In this document: positions 40,018-47,806 of the stretch, in pieces
Position numbering within the stretch: the stretch's first letter is position 1
Layout: the number at the start of each line of letters is the position of its first letter
Program-made: the position numbers and the translations under genes
From: Allomuricauda sp. TY007
GTDB lineage: Bacteria; Bacteroidota; Bacteroidia; Flavobacteriales; Flavobacteriaceae
Reading direction: 5' to 3'
Length of the DNA stretch: 47,806 nucleotides
NCBI RefSeq assembly: GCF_010468565.1
Contig: NZ_WUEG01000020.1
Location: forward strand, 1 to 47,806
The notes under the pieces: generated by a model
Seen by the model: the letters and a program-made list of their open reading frames with translations, nothing else
What the model was told of the DNA's origin: nothing
Database searches by the model: none

Positions 40018-41040
40018 TCAGTAGCCCATGTCCTCACCCGTGCCCCTTGCCTTATCGATACCCCTTCCAAGGGCTTTGATAATCTTGGTCGCAATCTGTA
40101 CTTTATTGGTCGGTATCCTGGGAGCCTTGACACCCATGGTTTTAAGTAGTTTAAAGGCCATATCCTTATCCTTAGTGGGCAGTCCCATCACCTTGGCAAA
40201 GAACTTCCCCGGTTCCTTGGCATGGGCCTTTCTACCAACATAGGATTCCACATAGTTCCTCTTGAACCCTGTTGTCCTGTCAAAGGTTTTTTCTGCTGCT
40301 TGGTAAAAGCTGTCCCTATCAAAGCCCCTTTTGACCGTCTTTCCGTTCAGTTCCACTTCGGATGCCTTGTGCTTGGCCATCGGAGAAAGTGTATAGGTGT
40401 TCGTTACGTCCCTTCTACTGACTATGATATGGATATGGGTCTGTGGGCCCTCCTTTTGCATCCCTGCGGCCACCAATTGTCCGTTCTGTTTGTGTGGGGC
40501 CAATCTTGTTTGCTCTTTGATTCTTTTTTCAAGTTCCTTGACATTACCGATGGATTCGCCCCGCTCCACTTTCCGTATCTCGTTCGTGAGCCTTGCTATT
40601 TCTCCTCGGTAGGGGGCATTTTCCTGAACCTGTCTGTCAAAACCCCGATAGGTGCGTTCATGCTCTATTTTGGCATAATATTTCAAATTTTCTGCCTTGA
40701 TCTCTTGGTTGCGATGGAAACTCTTGGCATAGTCTTCCATCAGTTTCCTTGTATATTCCCTTAGCATATTTGGGTCATTGCCTATGGCCTTCAGTTCCCT
40801 TTGGTTGGGGCTGACCACTATTGAATAGAATTTTGGGTCTTTCTGCTTTAGTTTGGCCGTATTGGCATCTATTTCATCGATGACCGTTTGGGGGCTTACG
40901 CTATCATTTTCTTGGTCGAAGAATTCCTCTCGTTGTTCGGGCAGCCTATCTTGGTTCTCCTTTTCCAGATAGTCCACATAGTTCCCTACACTGGAGTTAT
41001 AGGTACTGCCCATTTTCTGTGCCGAGATGGTAAGGTACAT
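40018..41040 (-). CDS. mobB: MobB-type relaxase of element 2
   Basis: A 340-residue homologue of the relaxase at 1,238-2,257, with shared IVVSPNQREL, APHKQNG and PQTHIHIIVSRRDVTNTYTLSP blocks (H202, H204). The same size and gene order (bfmA-mobB) support the same mechanism. Sequence divergence is clear, so it is not a recent duplicate. It presumably nicks the oriT at 41,818-41,952. Confidence 0.88.
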   Translation of the reverse strand: MYLTISAQKMGSTYNSSVGNYVDYLEKENQDRLPEQREEFFDQENDSVSPQTVIDEIDANTAKLKQKDPKFYSIVVSPNQRELKAIGNDPNMLREYTRKLMEDYAKSFHRNQEIKAENLKYYAKIEHERTYRGFDRQVQENAPYRGEIARLTNEIRKVERGESIGNVKELEKRIKEQTRLAPHKQNGQLVAAGMQKEGPQTHIHIIVSRRDVTNTYTLSPMAKHKASEVELNGKTVKRGFDRDSFYQAAEKTFDRTTGFKRNYVESYVGRKAHAKEPGKFFAKVMGLPTKDKDMAFKLLKTMGVKAPRIPTNKVQIATKIIKALGRGIDKARGTGEDMGY

Positions 41041-41045
41041 AGCTG

Positions 41046-41630
41046 TTATCTTAATTGGTATTTTAAACTTTCAAAGTCCCCGATCCCCATATTGATCTTT
41101 AGATACGGCTTTCCCATCATGGGCTCCACCTTCTCCACATTGTTGAGGATTTCATTGCAATGCTTTTTATAATCTTTGAATTCTTGCAGTATCCTATCGT
41201 GCTCTGTTTTCGGAACGGTATTCCTAGGCTCCAAAAAATCCATTCGTTCTTCCTGTATCTTGACGGATTTAGATTTCGGTTTCCTCCCATCTTTTACATA
41301 GGCCTCGTAAAGGATCAACATCATTTCATAGGTGGGCCGGATACTGGTCTTTTCCATGTTCTTGATGATGGCGATGAGCCTATCGAATTTTTTCATCATC
41401 TGACGCTCCAATTTTTTGATACTGTCAAGGATGATCTTTGTTCCCTCTCCAAAAGGGTCATGGTTGTTCTCCTTGAAGTATTGTATCATTCCATCCAACA
41501 CTTCGCTATGGGACTTGTTGAACCTTTTGGAATAACTGCGAAAGCGCAAAGCTGTTTCCTTCTTTACCGTGATATTGGAATAACCACCTGTCCCTTTCTT
41601 TGTTCTGTCGTTTGTTGATTGCTTTTCCAT
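41046..41630 (-). CDS. bfmA: BfmA/BtgA-family mobilization protein of element 2
   Basis: A 194-residue protein with an N-terminal DNA-binding region (ITVKKETALRFRSYSKRFNKS) like that of copy 1 and a charged helical body. It lies 5 bp before mobB. Identical length to copy 1 but diverged sequence. Likely binds the oriT 188 bp upstream. Confidence 0.8.
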   Translation of the reverse strand: MEKQSTNDRTKKGTGGYSNITVKKETALRFRSYSKRFNKSHSEVLDGMIQYFKENNHDPFGEGTKIILDSIKKLERQMMKKFDRLIAIIKNMEKTSIRPTYEMMLILYEAYVKDGRKPKSKSVKIQEERMDFLEPRNTVPKTEHDRILQEFKDYKKHCNEILNNVEKVEPMMGKPYLKINMGIGDFESLKYQLR

Positions 41631-41817
41631 AGGTGCGATTTTGTTTTTTAGTGAAATTGCGTCATTTTTTGCGTCAAAAATTTCCAGTGTTTATTGGGCC
41701 TCCGAGGGCATTTACTGTAGATTTCGGAAAAGTCTACTGTAGCCCCAGATTTTGTACAGTATTTCAAAATCTGTTCAATTCACTGGTTTTCAACTTGTTG
41801 AAGACCCGAAAACAAAC

Positions 41818-41952
41818 GTGATGGCGCAATTTGCGCATCACCCTCTTGCTATTCCTACGTCCCGCAAGCGGGACCGAATGAATACAGCATGATTGAAAAT
41901 CAGCTGCCCTTTAATTTTATGTTGTTTGGTACGGACTTTTGGAAAGTCAAAT
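41818..41952. other. Putative oriT (copy 2)
   Basis: Contains hairpin A GTGAT...ATCAC with GCGCAA-T-TTGCGC inside (41,818-41,841), ACCCTCTTGCT (41,840-41,850), hairpin B GTCCCGC-AA-GCGGGAC (41,859-41,874), CATGA (41,888), CAGCTGCC (41,901-41,908), GGTACGGAC (41,928-41,936) and GGAAAGTCAAAT (41,941-41,952). This is the order seen in copy 1. Upstream, two ACTGTAG copies (41,714-41,720; 41,736-41,742), 22 bp apart, may be extra binding sites. Between 41,953 and 42,237 nothing further is recognised. Confidence 0.65.
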
Positions 41953-42237
41953 CAAATATGCCGTACAAAAAATGTGCTGTACTTCAGCTATATAAATATA
42001 AAGCTTTAACAATAAGAATGGAAATCTAGATTGTTTCCAAATGATACGTTTTGGCACTCAAATAAATGGTCTATGAAAAAATTACGAAATTAACGGCAGG
42101 GTTATGATTGCTTGAAGCCAGGGTGAAATCCAAAAAACTGGAAGTGAGGAATTAAAAAAACAAGAATTATACTTGTAAGTCGTTTTTTGTTAAAAAACGT
42201 TATTTTTATTCCTAAATGGTAATTTTCTATCTTAATA

Positions 42238-42741
42238 ATGAATATGACCAATAAGATTTGGTACGAAATGATAAATATAAAATACGGAGAAATTTACCTG
42301 ACTAAATATCTCGGTCTACAACGTACCTTAAAAAAATCATTTCAAATTTTGACATTACTTGTCTCATTGAGTGGCATTTTGGGATGGAAATATTTTGAAG
42401 ATTATGTTTGGGTTGCATTCATCCTTATTGCCGTTGTACAACTTTTGTTGCTAGTCGAAAATCAAATAATTCGTTCGGATAAGGAAATAGAGGAAATCTC
42501 CAATTTGAGGATGATGTATACACGATATTTTAACAAACTTGAAAGCCTTTGGACCAAATTTCAATACAACCAAATAAAGGAAAAAAAAGCAATGGACAGA
42601 TATTTTGAACTTCGACAGTCTGATTGGGAAAAAATTGAAGAACTTGATTGTAAATTAAATATCAAACGATACAAAAAGATGAGAAACAATACTGAAATAG
42701 AAACAAACCATTATTTAAATAAATATCATATCGATGGCTAA
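42238..42741 (+). CDS. Two-helix membrane protein (2TM/SLATT-like), function unknown
   Basis: A 167-residue protein with two close membrane helices (about 35-52 and 57-74) and a long soluble helical C-terminus (residues 75-167), likely a coiled coil. The layout resembles SLATT-type 2TM effectors that can open membranes in defence systems, but no domain is certain. The stop overlaps the start of a 44-codon Pro-rich gene (ATGGCTAA), so the two are made together. Confidence 0.65.
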   Translation: MNMTNKIWYEMINIKYGEIYLTKYLGLQRTLKKSFQILTLLVSLSGILGWKYFEDYVWVAFILIAVVQLLLLVENQIIRSDKEIEEISNLRMMYTRYFNKLESLWTKFQYNQIKEKKAMDRYFELRQSDWEKIEELDCKLNIKRYKKMRNNTEIETNHYLNKYHIDG

Positions 42742-42868
42742 ACAAGAGAGGCAAAACGGCCCGCAAGGAACCCCCAGAAACAATCCAGGAGGTGGAGAGT
42801 CCAAACCAAAAGGTCAGGTACCTACAATGAGAAACCCTCCACCGCCCCCACCAAAAAAGAACAATTAG
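42734..42868 (+). CDS. Small Pro-rich basic protein (44 aa)
   Basis: Frame MAKQERQNGPQGTPRNNPGG... ending NPPPPPPKKNN. It overlaps the 2TM gene by 8 bp and precedes the next membrane gene. The sequence is disordered and basic, with a poly-Pro run. It is too short to assign a family. The overlap and spacing support it as a gene product that may bind or control the 2TM protein. Confidence 0.55.
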   Translation: MAKQERQNGPQGTPRNNPGGGESKPKGQVPTMRNPPPPPPKKNN

Positions 42869-42895
42869 GTATTTTTCGTTTACTTTTTGTTATTT

Positions 42896-43513
42896 ATGTC
42901 TTGGGAAAAGGGAATAGAGTTAGGATTGGAGCTCTTAAAAAGCTTTGGGGTTATAACTGCTTCATTTGTGGCTATTTGGGGCATCAACAGTTGGAGACGG
43001 GAAGCCAGGTGGAAAAGAAAATATGAACTGGCCGAAGAGGTGTTGGCTAGTTTATATGAAGCACATCAGTCCATTAAAATCATCAGAAGCCCACTTGGTT
43101 TTGGAGGTGAGGGTTCAAGTCGGACAAAAAATGAAAACGAAACCAAAGAGCAAACAGAAATTTTCAACCAAGCTTATGTAGCGAGGGAAAGATATGAAAG
43201 AAACAAAAGGCCCTTGGACAAGCTCCATAGTCTGAAATTTCGTTTTATTGCTCTGTATGGTAAGGAATATGAAGCACATTTTAATGTATTTTCTCAAACT
43301 GTAAACAAGATATTCCTTGCTTCTGATCAGATTGCCATGGTAAAACTGGGACAGTTTGGTGATGACCGCAAACTGATCAGTGAAATCATGACTCAAAGCA
43401 GTAGGGATTTGTATGCGGCTTTCAAGGATAAAGATCAAATCGAAAAGGATTTGACAACGGCCATAAAAGCTATCGAAGATAAATGTCGGGTAATTATTGG
43501 CAAAAAAGATTAG
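42896..43513 (+). CDS. Single-pass membrane protein of unknown function
   Basis: A 205-residue protein with one N-terminal membrane helix (FGVITASFVAIWGI) followed by WRREARWKRKYELAEEVLASLYEAHQSIKIIRSPLGF. The rest is helical and soluble. The start at 42,896 is preferred to one 9 bp upstream. I recall similar single-TM proteins with a conserved IRSP region in diverse bacteria, but their function is unknown to me. It may work with the 2TM/Pro-rich pair. Confidence 0.65.
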   Translation: MSWEKGIELGLELLKSFGVITASFVAIWGINSWRREARWKRKYELAEEVLASLYEAHQSIKIIRSPLGFGGEGSSRTKNENETKEQTEIFNQAYVARERYERNKRPLDKLHSLKFRFIALYGKEYEAHFNVFSQTVNKIFLASDQIAMVKLGQFGDDRKLISEIMTQSSRDLYAAFKDKDQIEKDLTTAIKAIEDKCRVIIGKKD

Positions 43514-43571
43514 TTACACGCATAGAATTAAGAAAACATACGGATGAACTTACAATCTGCTGTTTTAGTGG

Positions 43572-44618
43572 TTAGGGGCTTATTTCCTTTAACGGTAACA
43601 ATTCTATTGCCAATTGCAGTACCTCAACTATATTGTAATCGAAGCCGTTTACATGAAGGGGCGGCTCCACGTCCTCCTGTAGACAGGTAACGCCCAACAA
43701 CAGCAGTGACCTTGCTCTGCAAAGCATCTCGAAGCTGTTGTCGAATTCAAGCCTGCGCACATAGGGCTCCGCTGTTGCACGATGTGCATTGGGCGTTTCC
43801 AAATCTAGTTCTTCATTATGATTGAAAATGCCATTATCGATATTGCGTTTGAATATGGACAGCTCCCGATGGAACAGGGTCTTGATGTCCTTGGTGAACA
43901 ATGACAATTTTTGGGACAGCTGTTCCAGTTCATTTTTGGTAATTGTGTACCTATGGGTATAGCGGGCGGATGAATAGGCATCCTCCAACAGGTCGAGCAA
44001 TTTGCTGTCCCTATCGGATTCAATTTGGAACGTGCCACCGAGCTTGTCCAACATTTTTAATACATAGCCTTGATGGTTCTTGATGCTATGGCATATCTTT
44101 ATCCTCCCGCATATGAAACGTTCCAATATCCTATATCCTTGTTCAAAGGTCTGGTGCAGCATAAAGGCACTCTGGGGAAGGTTTCCCAATTCCCTAAAAT
44201 AACTGGCTCCCTTCCTAAAGGATTTCATTCGTGTCATGTCCCGTTTGAATTCCCTTTTGGCCGCTTCGTAAAGCTTGGTCGGCTCCATGTCAGGAAGGAT
44301 TATTGGGGAGTTGTTCCCTCCATTTTTGTACACAATGCTGTCTCTATTGCAGTTATTCAAAAAGTACAAGTTGCCCTCTTGGGCTTCTTTTCGTGCATAA
44401 TTGGTTGAAAAGACACTGTAGCCGACATCGGGGTAAGGTATCATTATGGCATCGATAACGGGCCGAACCTGCTCGGGAAAGTCCCTTTGGGACGCTCTTG
44501 CCAGAATGTCCAGCCGATGTTTAAACACATGCCCATCCCCACCCCTGTTCAGGTGGATACAGTCAATTTCCAGCTCTTGGGCTATTTTGTCGATGATGAG
44601 TTGGTCAGATGTTTTCAT
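43572..44618 (-). CDS. HEPN-domain protein (RxxxxH motif)
   Basis: A 348-residue protein. The middle, FRKGASYFRELGNLPQSAFMLHQTFEQGYRILERF, is the helical HEPN pattern, with RIKICH giving an R-x4-H motif (R172, H177) as in HEPN ribonucleases, followed by a second helix pair (LLEDAYSSARYTHRYTITKNELEQL). The N-terminal 110 residues are not recognised. HEPN proteins often act as toxins or in defence. It follows the 105-aa gene after 30 bp in the same direction. Confidence 0.7.
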   Translation of the reverse strand: MKTSDQLIIDKIAQELEIDCIHLNRGGDGHVFKHRLDILARASQRDFPEQVRPVIDAIMIPYPDVGYSVFSTNYARKEAQEGNLYFLNNCNRDSIVYKNGGNNSPIILPDMEPTKLYEAAKREFKRDMTRMKSFRKGASYFRELGNLPQSAFMLHQTFEQGYRILERFICGRIKICHSIKNHQGYVLKMLDKLGGTFQIESDRDSKLLDLLEDAYSSARYTHRYTITKNELEQLSQKLSLFTKDIKTLFHRELSIFKRNIDNGIFNHNEELDLETPNAHRATAEPYVRRLEFDNSFEMLCRARSLLLLGVTCLQEDVEPPLHVNGFDYNIVEVLQLAIELLPLKEISP

Positions 44619-44648
44619 AGGTATATTATTTAGTCATGGCGAGGGAGG

Positions 44649-44966
44649 TCAATATAGGTCTATCAAGTCAACTATCTTTTTTATGGGGACTGACTCCCTG
44701 ACCCTTTCCCTAAAGGATGACCGCTCCCATATAGTGCCATTTTTGCCATGTAATACCAATTCAAAATCGTCCAGTCTGGACCGTAACATGGTGACCATTC
44801 CATCAGGAATGTCCATTTCGTGGATGTCATTTTTTTTGTTGTCCATCCTAAGCAATAGATATTTGGCATTTACACTGTTCCTTGAAAAGATTGCCCATTC
44901 AAAATATCTTACAATCGCAATAGGCTCTTGTCCATTGAGCAATTCTTTGATCCGTTCGGTTTCCAT
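44649..44966 (-). CDS. Hypothetical protein (105 aa) upstream of the HEPN gene
   Basis: A soluble acidic protein starting METERIKELLNGQEPIAIV and ending PIKKIVDLIDLY. No domain is recognised. It lies between the divergent XRE regulator and the HEPN gene and could be a partner or antidote of the HEPN protein. This is inference from gene order only. Confidence 0.6.
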   Translation of the reverse strand: METERIKELLNGQEPIAIVRYFEWAIFSRNSVNAKYLLLRMDNKKNDIHEMDIPDGMVTMLRSRLDDFELVLHGKNGTIWERSSFRERVRESVPIKKIVDLIDLY

Positions 44967-45000
44967 TTTTCTCCGATGATATGGGATAAAGGAAGCAATG

Positions 45001-45032
45001 GAATATCATGTACCGAAACAGAATGTCATGTA
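45001..45032. promoter_or_regulatory. Direct-repeat operator between the HEPN operon and XRE gene
   Basis: GAATATCATGTA (45,001-45,012) and GAATGTCATGTA (45,021-45,032), with one mismatch, lie exactly 20 bp apart, so on the same DNA face. They are between two divergent genes, as for an autoregulating XRE protein. TATATTTA at 45,086 may be a -7-like element for the XRE gene. Confidence 0.55.
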
Positions 45033-45097
45033 TTGCACCATGGGAGGGTTGTATTTTACGGATGCACGGTATTATTAAAAAATCCTATATTTACGTA

Positions 45098-45481
45098 ATG
45101 GAAACAGCTACCAAAAACAACCACATAGGAAGGAAGATAGGCCGCATCAGGGAATTAAGGGGTATGAAACAAGAGGCCCTTGCCATGGAGTTGGGCATCA
45201 GCCAACAGGCCATTTCAAACATTGAACAATCAGAGACCATCGAGGATACCAAATTGAAGGAAATTGCCAAGGCCTTGGGAGTGACTCCCGAAGCCATTGA
45301 AAACTTTTCGGAAGAAGCTGTTTTCAATATCATAAACAACACTTTTAAAGATAACAGTTCAAATAACAACAATTACCTGTGTACCATAAATCCCTTGGAA
45401 AAGATTATTGAGCTTTACGAGCGTCTCGTCCAAGCTGAAAAGGATAAAGTCTCTTATTTGGAGCAACAGTTGAAAAAATAA
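45098..45481 (+). CDS. XRE-family transcription regulator
   Basis: A 127-residue protein: a classical HTH (IGRIRELRGMKQEALAMELGISQQAISNIEQ), then a linker rich in Asn and Ser, and a C-terminal coiled coil (IELYERLVQAEKDKVSYLEQQLKK). The start at 45,098 is chosen because upstream in-frame codons extend over the operator repeats. It is divergent from the HEPN operon and probably represses it. Confidence 0.88.
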   Translation: METATKNNHIGRKIGRIRELRGMKQEALAMELGISQQAISNIEQSETIEDTKLKEIAKALGVTPEAIENFSEEAVFNIINNTFKDNSSNNNNYLCTINPLEKIIELYERLVQAEKDKVSYLEQQLKK

Positions 45482-45513
45482 AGAATTCAATTCTAAATCT
45501 TGAATTTTATAGT

Positions 45514-45540
45514 AAAAAGGAGCGATGGTATTTGCTCCTT
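45514..45540. terminator. Shared terminator between XRE and integrase 2
   Basis: A 7-bp stem AAGGAGC/GCTCCTT (45,517-45,540) around a 10-nt loop with flanking A- and T-runs. It lies between converging genes and can act both ways. Confidence 0.7.
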
Positions 45541-45547
45541 CTTTGTT

Positions 45548-46798
45548 TCATGTAGCTGCACTTTTTTTGATTGCTTTTTCTTTGAACCTAATCAAAAGAT
45601 TTCCAATATCCTCACTAATCTTGGATTCCACGACTCTGGCATAAATTTGTGTAGTGGACAGTTTGCTATGCCCGAGAAGTTTCGAGACTGTTTCAATGGG
45701 TACACCATTTGACAACATGACGGTTGTGGCAAAGGTATGTCTTGCAACATGAAAGGTCAGGTTTTTGTCAATGTCACAGGAATCCGCTATCTCCTTTAAA
45801 TAGGCGTTGGTCTTTTGGTTGGAACTGATTGGCAACAGGCTTTCTTTATTTTCCATTTCTGGACATTGCATATACTTTTCCAAGATTTCCCGTGCCTTTG
45901 GGAGCAAGGGTACTTTAACTGGTTTGTCCGTTTTTTCACGCTTGGTATTAATCCAATGGTTACCATCTATCCCCTTTACGATATTGTTACGGTTCAGCTC
46001 CTTGACATCCACATAAGATAGGCCTGTGTAGCATGAAAACACAAAACAGTCCCTTATCCTCTCCAAACGTTCGTTCCCCATTTCAGTGCTTTCCAATTGC
46101 TCCAGTTCCTCTTCGTCCAGAAACTGTCTATCATATTTGTTATATTTCAACTGGAACTGGTTGAACGGGTTCTTGTCCATCCATTCCAATTTGACGGCAA
46201 GGTTGAGCATCTTCTTGAACCTTTCCAGATGTTTCATTACCCCATTGTTGCCCAATAAGAGCCTTTTCTTTGAATCTCTGTAATTGCGCAAAAAATGTTC
46301 AAAATCCGTTACAAAGGCATAGTTCAACTGTTTGAGGCGGACATCGTTTACCTTTCTTTTCTTGGCTAAAAACCTATACAGGTACTTTTCCGTCGTATAA
46401 TAGTTCTTCATCGTCCCTTTTTTCAGGACAATTGACATATTCTCATTATGGTACTTGATAAGTTCCCTTAAGGTCTTGCTGTTGTCATCCTCGCCTAGAT
46501 AACGGGACTTGATGGCATTTGAGGAAACCACCCTGTTCTCTTCCAAAAGTTCCTTATGGCAGTCCAATAGATTACTGTAAACGCTGTCCAGATAGGCGTT
46601 CAATGCTCTGATCCTCTGTGAACCTCCCCTGCCCCGGTTCCGTGAACTGTCCCACTCCTTGGAGGGAATGTTTCTTTTAAGACTGATTTCGGCACGTTTG
46701 CCATCCACGGTAATCCGTACATAGATGGATAATTGGTTTGGAATGCTCCTTGATTTTCTGGTAAAGAAAATTACCGTGAAAGTGTGCTTTGATTTCAT
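45548..46798 (-). CDS. Tyrosine recombinase / integrase 2
   Basis: A 416-residue integrase related to integrase 1, with SCYTGLSYVDVK, HVARHTFAT and LGHSKLSTTQIYARV catalytic blocks. The second block keeps the active H-x-x-R. The gene points away from the att core at 47,013-47,025. It would excise and insert the smaller element, and the shared att core suggests overlapping target choice with integrase 1. Confidence 0.92.
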   Translation of the reverse strand: MKSKHTFTVIFFTRKSRSIPNQLSIYVRITVDGKRAEISLKRNIPSKEWDSSRNRGRGGSQRIRALNAYLDSVYSNLLDCHKELLEENRVVSSNAIKSRYLGEDDNSKTLRELIKYHNENMSIVLKKGTMKNYYTTEKYLYRFLAKKRKVNDVRLKQLNYAFVTDFEHFLRNYRDSKKRLLLGNNGVMKHLERFKKMLNLAVKLEWMDKNPFNQFQLKYNKYDRQFLDEEELEQLESTEMGNERLERIRDCFVFSCYTGLSYVDVKELNRNNIVKGIDGNHWINTKREKTDKPVKVPLLPKAREILEKYMQCPEMENKESLLPISSNQKTNAYLKEIADSCDIDKNLTFHVARHTFATTVMLSNGVPIETVSKLLGHSKLSTTQIYARVVESKISEDIGNLLIRFKEKAIKKSAAT

Positions 46799-46835
46799 TT
46801 TTCATGACTTTGGTTAAACAATAAATTGTAAAGAC

Positions 46836-46846
46836 GAAAGTCAAAT
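46836..46846. repeat. GAAAGTCAAAT motif next to integrase 2
   Basis: An exact copy of the 11-mer found upstream of integrase 1 and in both oriT regions. Nearby TTGTACACC occurs twice (about 46,894 and 46,905) and once near 47,448. These may be integrase arm sites. Confidence 0.45.
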
Positions 46847-47012
46847 CGTACTCTAAAGTCCTTTCAAGTTAGTACATTCCGGATTAATCGTTGTACACCG
46901 AATTGTACACCTTTTATTTGGTTTTAAATGAAATCAAACGAGTGCATAAAAAACAAAAAACACTGAAAATCAAATGATTAACAGTGTTTTGTTTTGACCT
47001 ATTTCTAGGTTC

Positions 47013-47025
47013 GTCGGGGTGGCAG
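47013..47025. other. Putative att core (right end of element 2)
   Basis: GTCGGGGTGGCAG, identical to 35,903-35,915. Here it continues GAT, giving a 16-bp match to the remembered tRNA-Pro acceptor end (reverse strand), then diverges. The rest of 46,847-47,478 contains no recognised gene. Confidence 0.6.
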
Positions 47026-47478
47026 GATGACCCTTCCCCCCTATATTGTATTGTATATCAGAAATTTACAGAGTCCAAAAATGTCTGTTATCCGAATTGT
47101 TGACGGTAATGCAAATGAACTGTAAAGGAAGGTGAAATCCTTCCGGTCTAGTAAAGATAATGGCTTTATATTATCAAAACAATTTAAAGTTTATTGATTT
47201 TCATCTATTCAATTCCTTTATTAGTAGCCTTTAGGATTCAATTCCTATGGACCTATCTATTTATCGTAGCCATTTTTCAAGATTATTTCAAAAGCTTACA
47301 ACATCTTATCCCAATATGTTACGGTTTTTCTCATTCTCATTAAACTAAATATTCTTAAATTGGAATCCCCATAAAAGGATATTACCCCTGCTCAAATATT
47401 TTATTGTAAAAAATATACTCCAATCCCCCTTTGGGAGTAATTAGATTGTACACCATTATTAGTTACATTAATTAAACA

Positions 47479-47667
47479 ATGGAAGAAAAAATAGAAGTAA
47501 AACAAACAATAATCCCAATAAGCGAGCCTCCCCCCTATCACTCGCTTTCACCAAAAATTGACTCAGATAACCATAAGGAATACTGTGAAGCTTTAGATTG
47601 GGCATTAGAAAATAGAAAAGATAAGGATATCAAGAATATTGCTCTAACCGGTCCATATGGTGGATAA
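47479..47667 (+). pseudogene. P-loop (YobI-like) gene truncated in Walker A
   Basis: The frame starts MEEKIEVKQTIIPISEPPPY and ends at IALTGPYGG followed by a stop. LTGPYGxGKS is the usual Walker A of YobI-type P-loop NTPases, so the reading frame is cut just before the Lys-Ser. The downstream DNA looks like an insertion-sequence end. The N-terminal 62 residues remain. Confidence 0.65.
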
Positions 47668-47806
47668 GCCGGGTAAACTGACCCACCTTCGCCGGATGAA
47701 ACTGACCATGGCAAATGGACTGCCCAGATTTGATCTATCCTTGGGTTAAACTTAGTTTTTATTTTTCAATTTTCTTCTCATTGATTCTCCTTTTATATCT
47801 ATTCTG
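47662..47806. mobile_element. Probable insertion-sequence end (IS21-like)
   Basis: From about 47,662 the sequence changes to TGGATAAGCCGGGTAAACTG and carries two copies of AAACTGACC (47,675-47,683 and 47,699-47,707), 24 bp apart. Subterminal repeats of this sort occur in IS21-type elements. The transposase lies beyond the window edge, so the family is tentative. Confidence 0.45.

Noticed and set aside
1238..41040. The two relaxases as a recent duplication
   Set aside because: They match in size and motifs but differ over most of their length, as do the bfmA genes and oriT spacers, so separate origins are more likely.
1..47806. CRISPR array
   Set aside because: No regularly spaced series of identical repeats was seen. 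The repeats present are few and tied to att, oriT or promoters.

Overview
The window looks like accessory DNA from a marine or soil Flavobacteriaceae bacterium (Bacteroidota). The evidence is Bacteroidota-type -7 promoter elements (TAnnTTTG) upstream of several genes, BfmA/MobB mobilization proteins, a CzcA-TolC fusion pump, DUF6660 and PII-like genes typical of flavobacterial metal islands, and two tyrosine integrases of the Bacteroidota ICE type. No rRNA, intact tRNA, CRISPR array or obvious housekeeping gene is visible.

Layout. (A) 1-12.7 kb is the conjugation and DNA-processing end of an integrative and conjugative element (ICE). On the minus strand it carries a coupling protein (cut by the left edge), MobB relaxase, BfmA, a putative oriT, two small proteins, a RadC-like protein, SSB, a structured non-coding segment, an unknown protein, a DnaE-type polymerase, a Y-family polymerase and a ParB-like protein. 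A divergent SRAP/YedK gene sits between the polymerases and parB. (B) 13.0-34.2 kb is a mostly plus-strand metal and stress cargo. It holds a MerR-controlled lipoprotein/YnfA pair, a DtxR regulator with a di-haem/Rieske/porin operon, a czc-type efflux operon, PII/Fur/SpoIIAA-like genes, a P1B-type ATPase, a second Fur, a CDF-like transporter, a universal stress protein, decayed gene relics, and an ArsR-merTP-GDCCVxC operon. No mercuric reductase was found. Related ~52-bp direct repeats (12,831-12,882 and 34,343-34,394) bracket this cargo. (C) 34.4-35.9 kb carries the first integrase and an att-like core. (D) 35.9-47.0 kb is a second, smaller element of the mobilizable type. It has a response regulator, a multi-PAS sensor with no ATPase domain, its own MobB/BfmA and oriT, a small cluster of membrane proteins, a HEPN gene module with an XRE regulator, and a second integrase beside a second copy of the same 13-bp att core. 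(E) The last 0.8 kb holds the 5' end of a P-loop gene that stops inside its Walker A motif, apparently broken by an insertion sequence.

How it works together. Both elements carry the same kind of relaxase and accessory protein and the same composite oriT architecture, but only the left one shows a coupling protein. The simplest reading is a tandem array of an ICE and an IME that relies on it, both integrated at the 3' end of a tRNA gene (the core resembles the end of a flavobacterial tRNA-Pro). The strongest new observations are the two matching oriT modules, the tandem att cores, the direct repeats around the metal island, the MerR-type promoter driving a Cys-Cys lipoprotein with YnfA, and the unassigned membrane and HEPN clusters in the second element.
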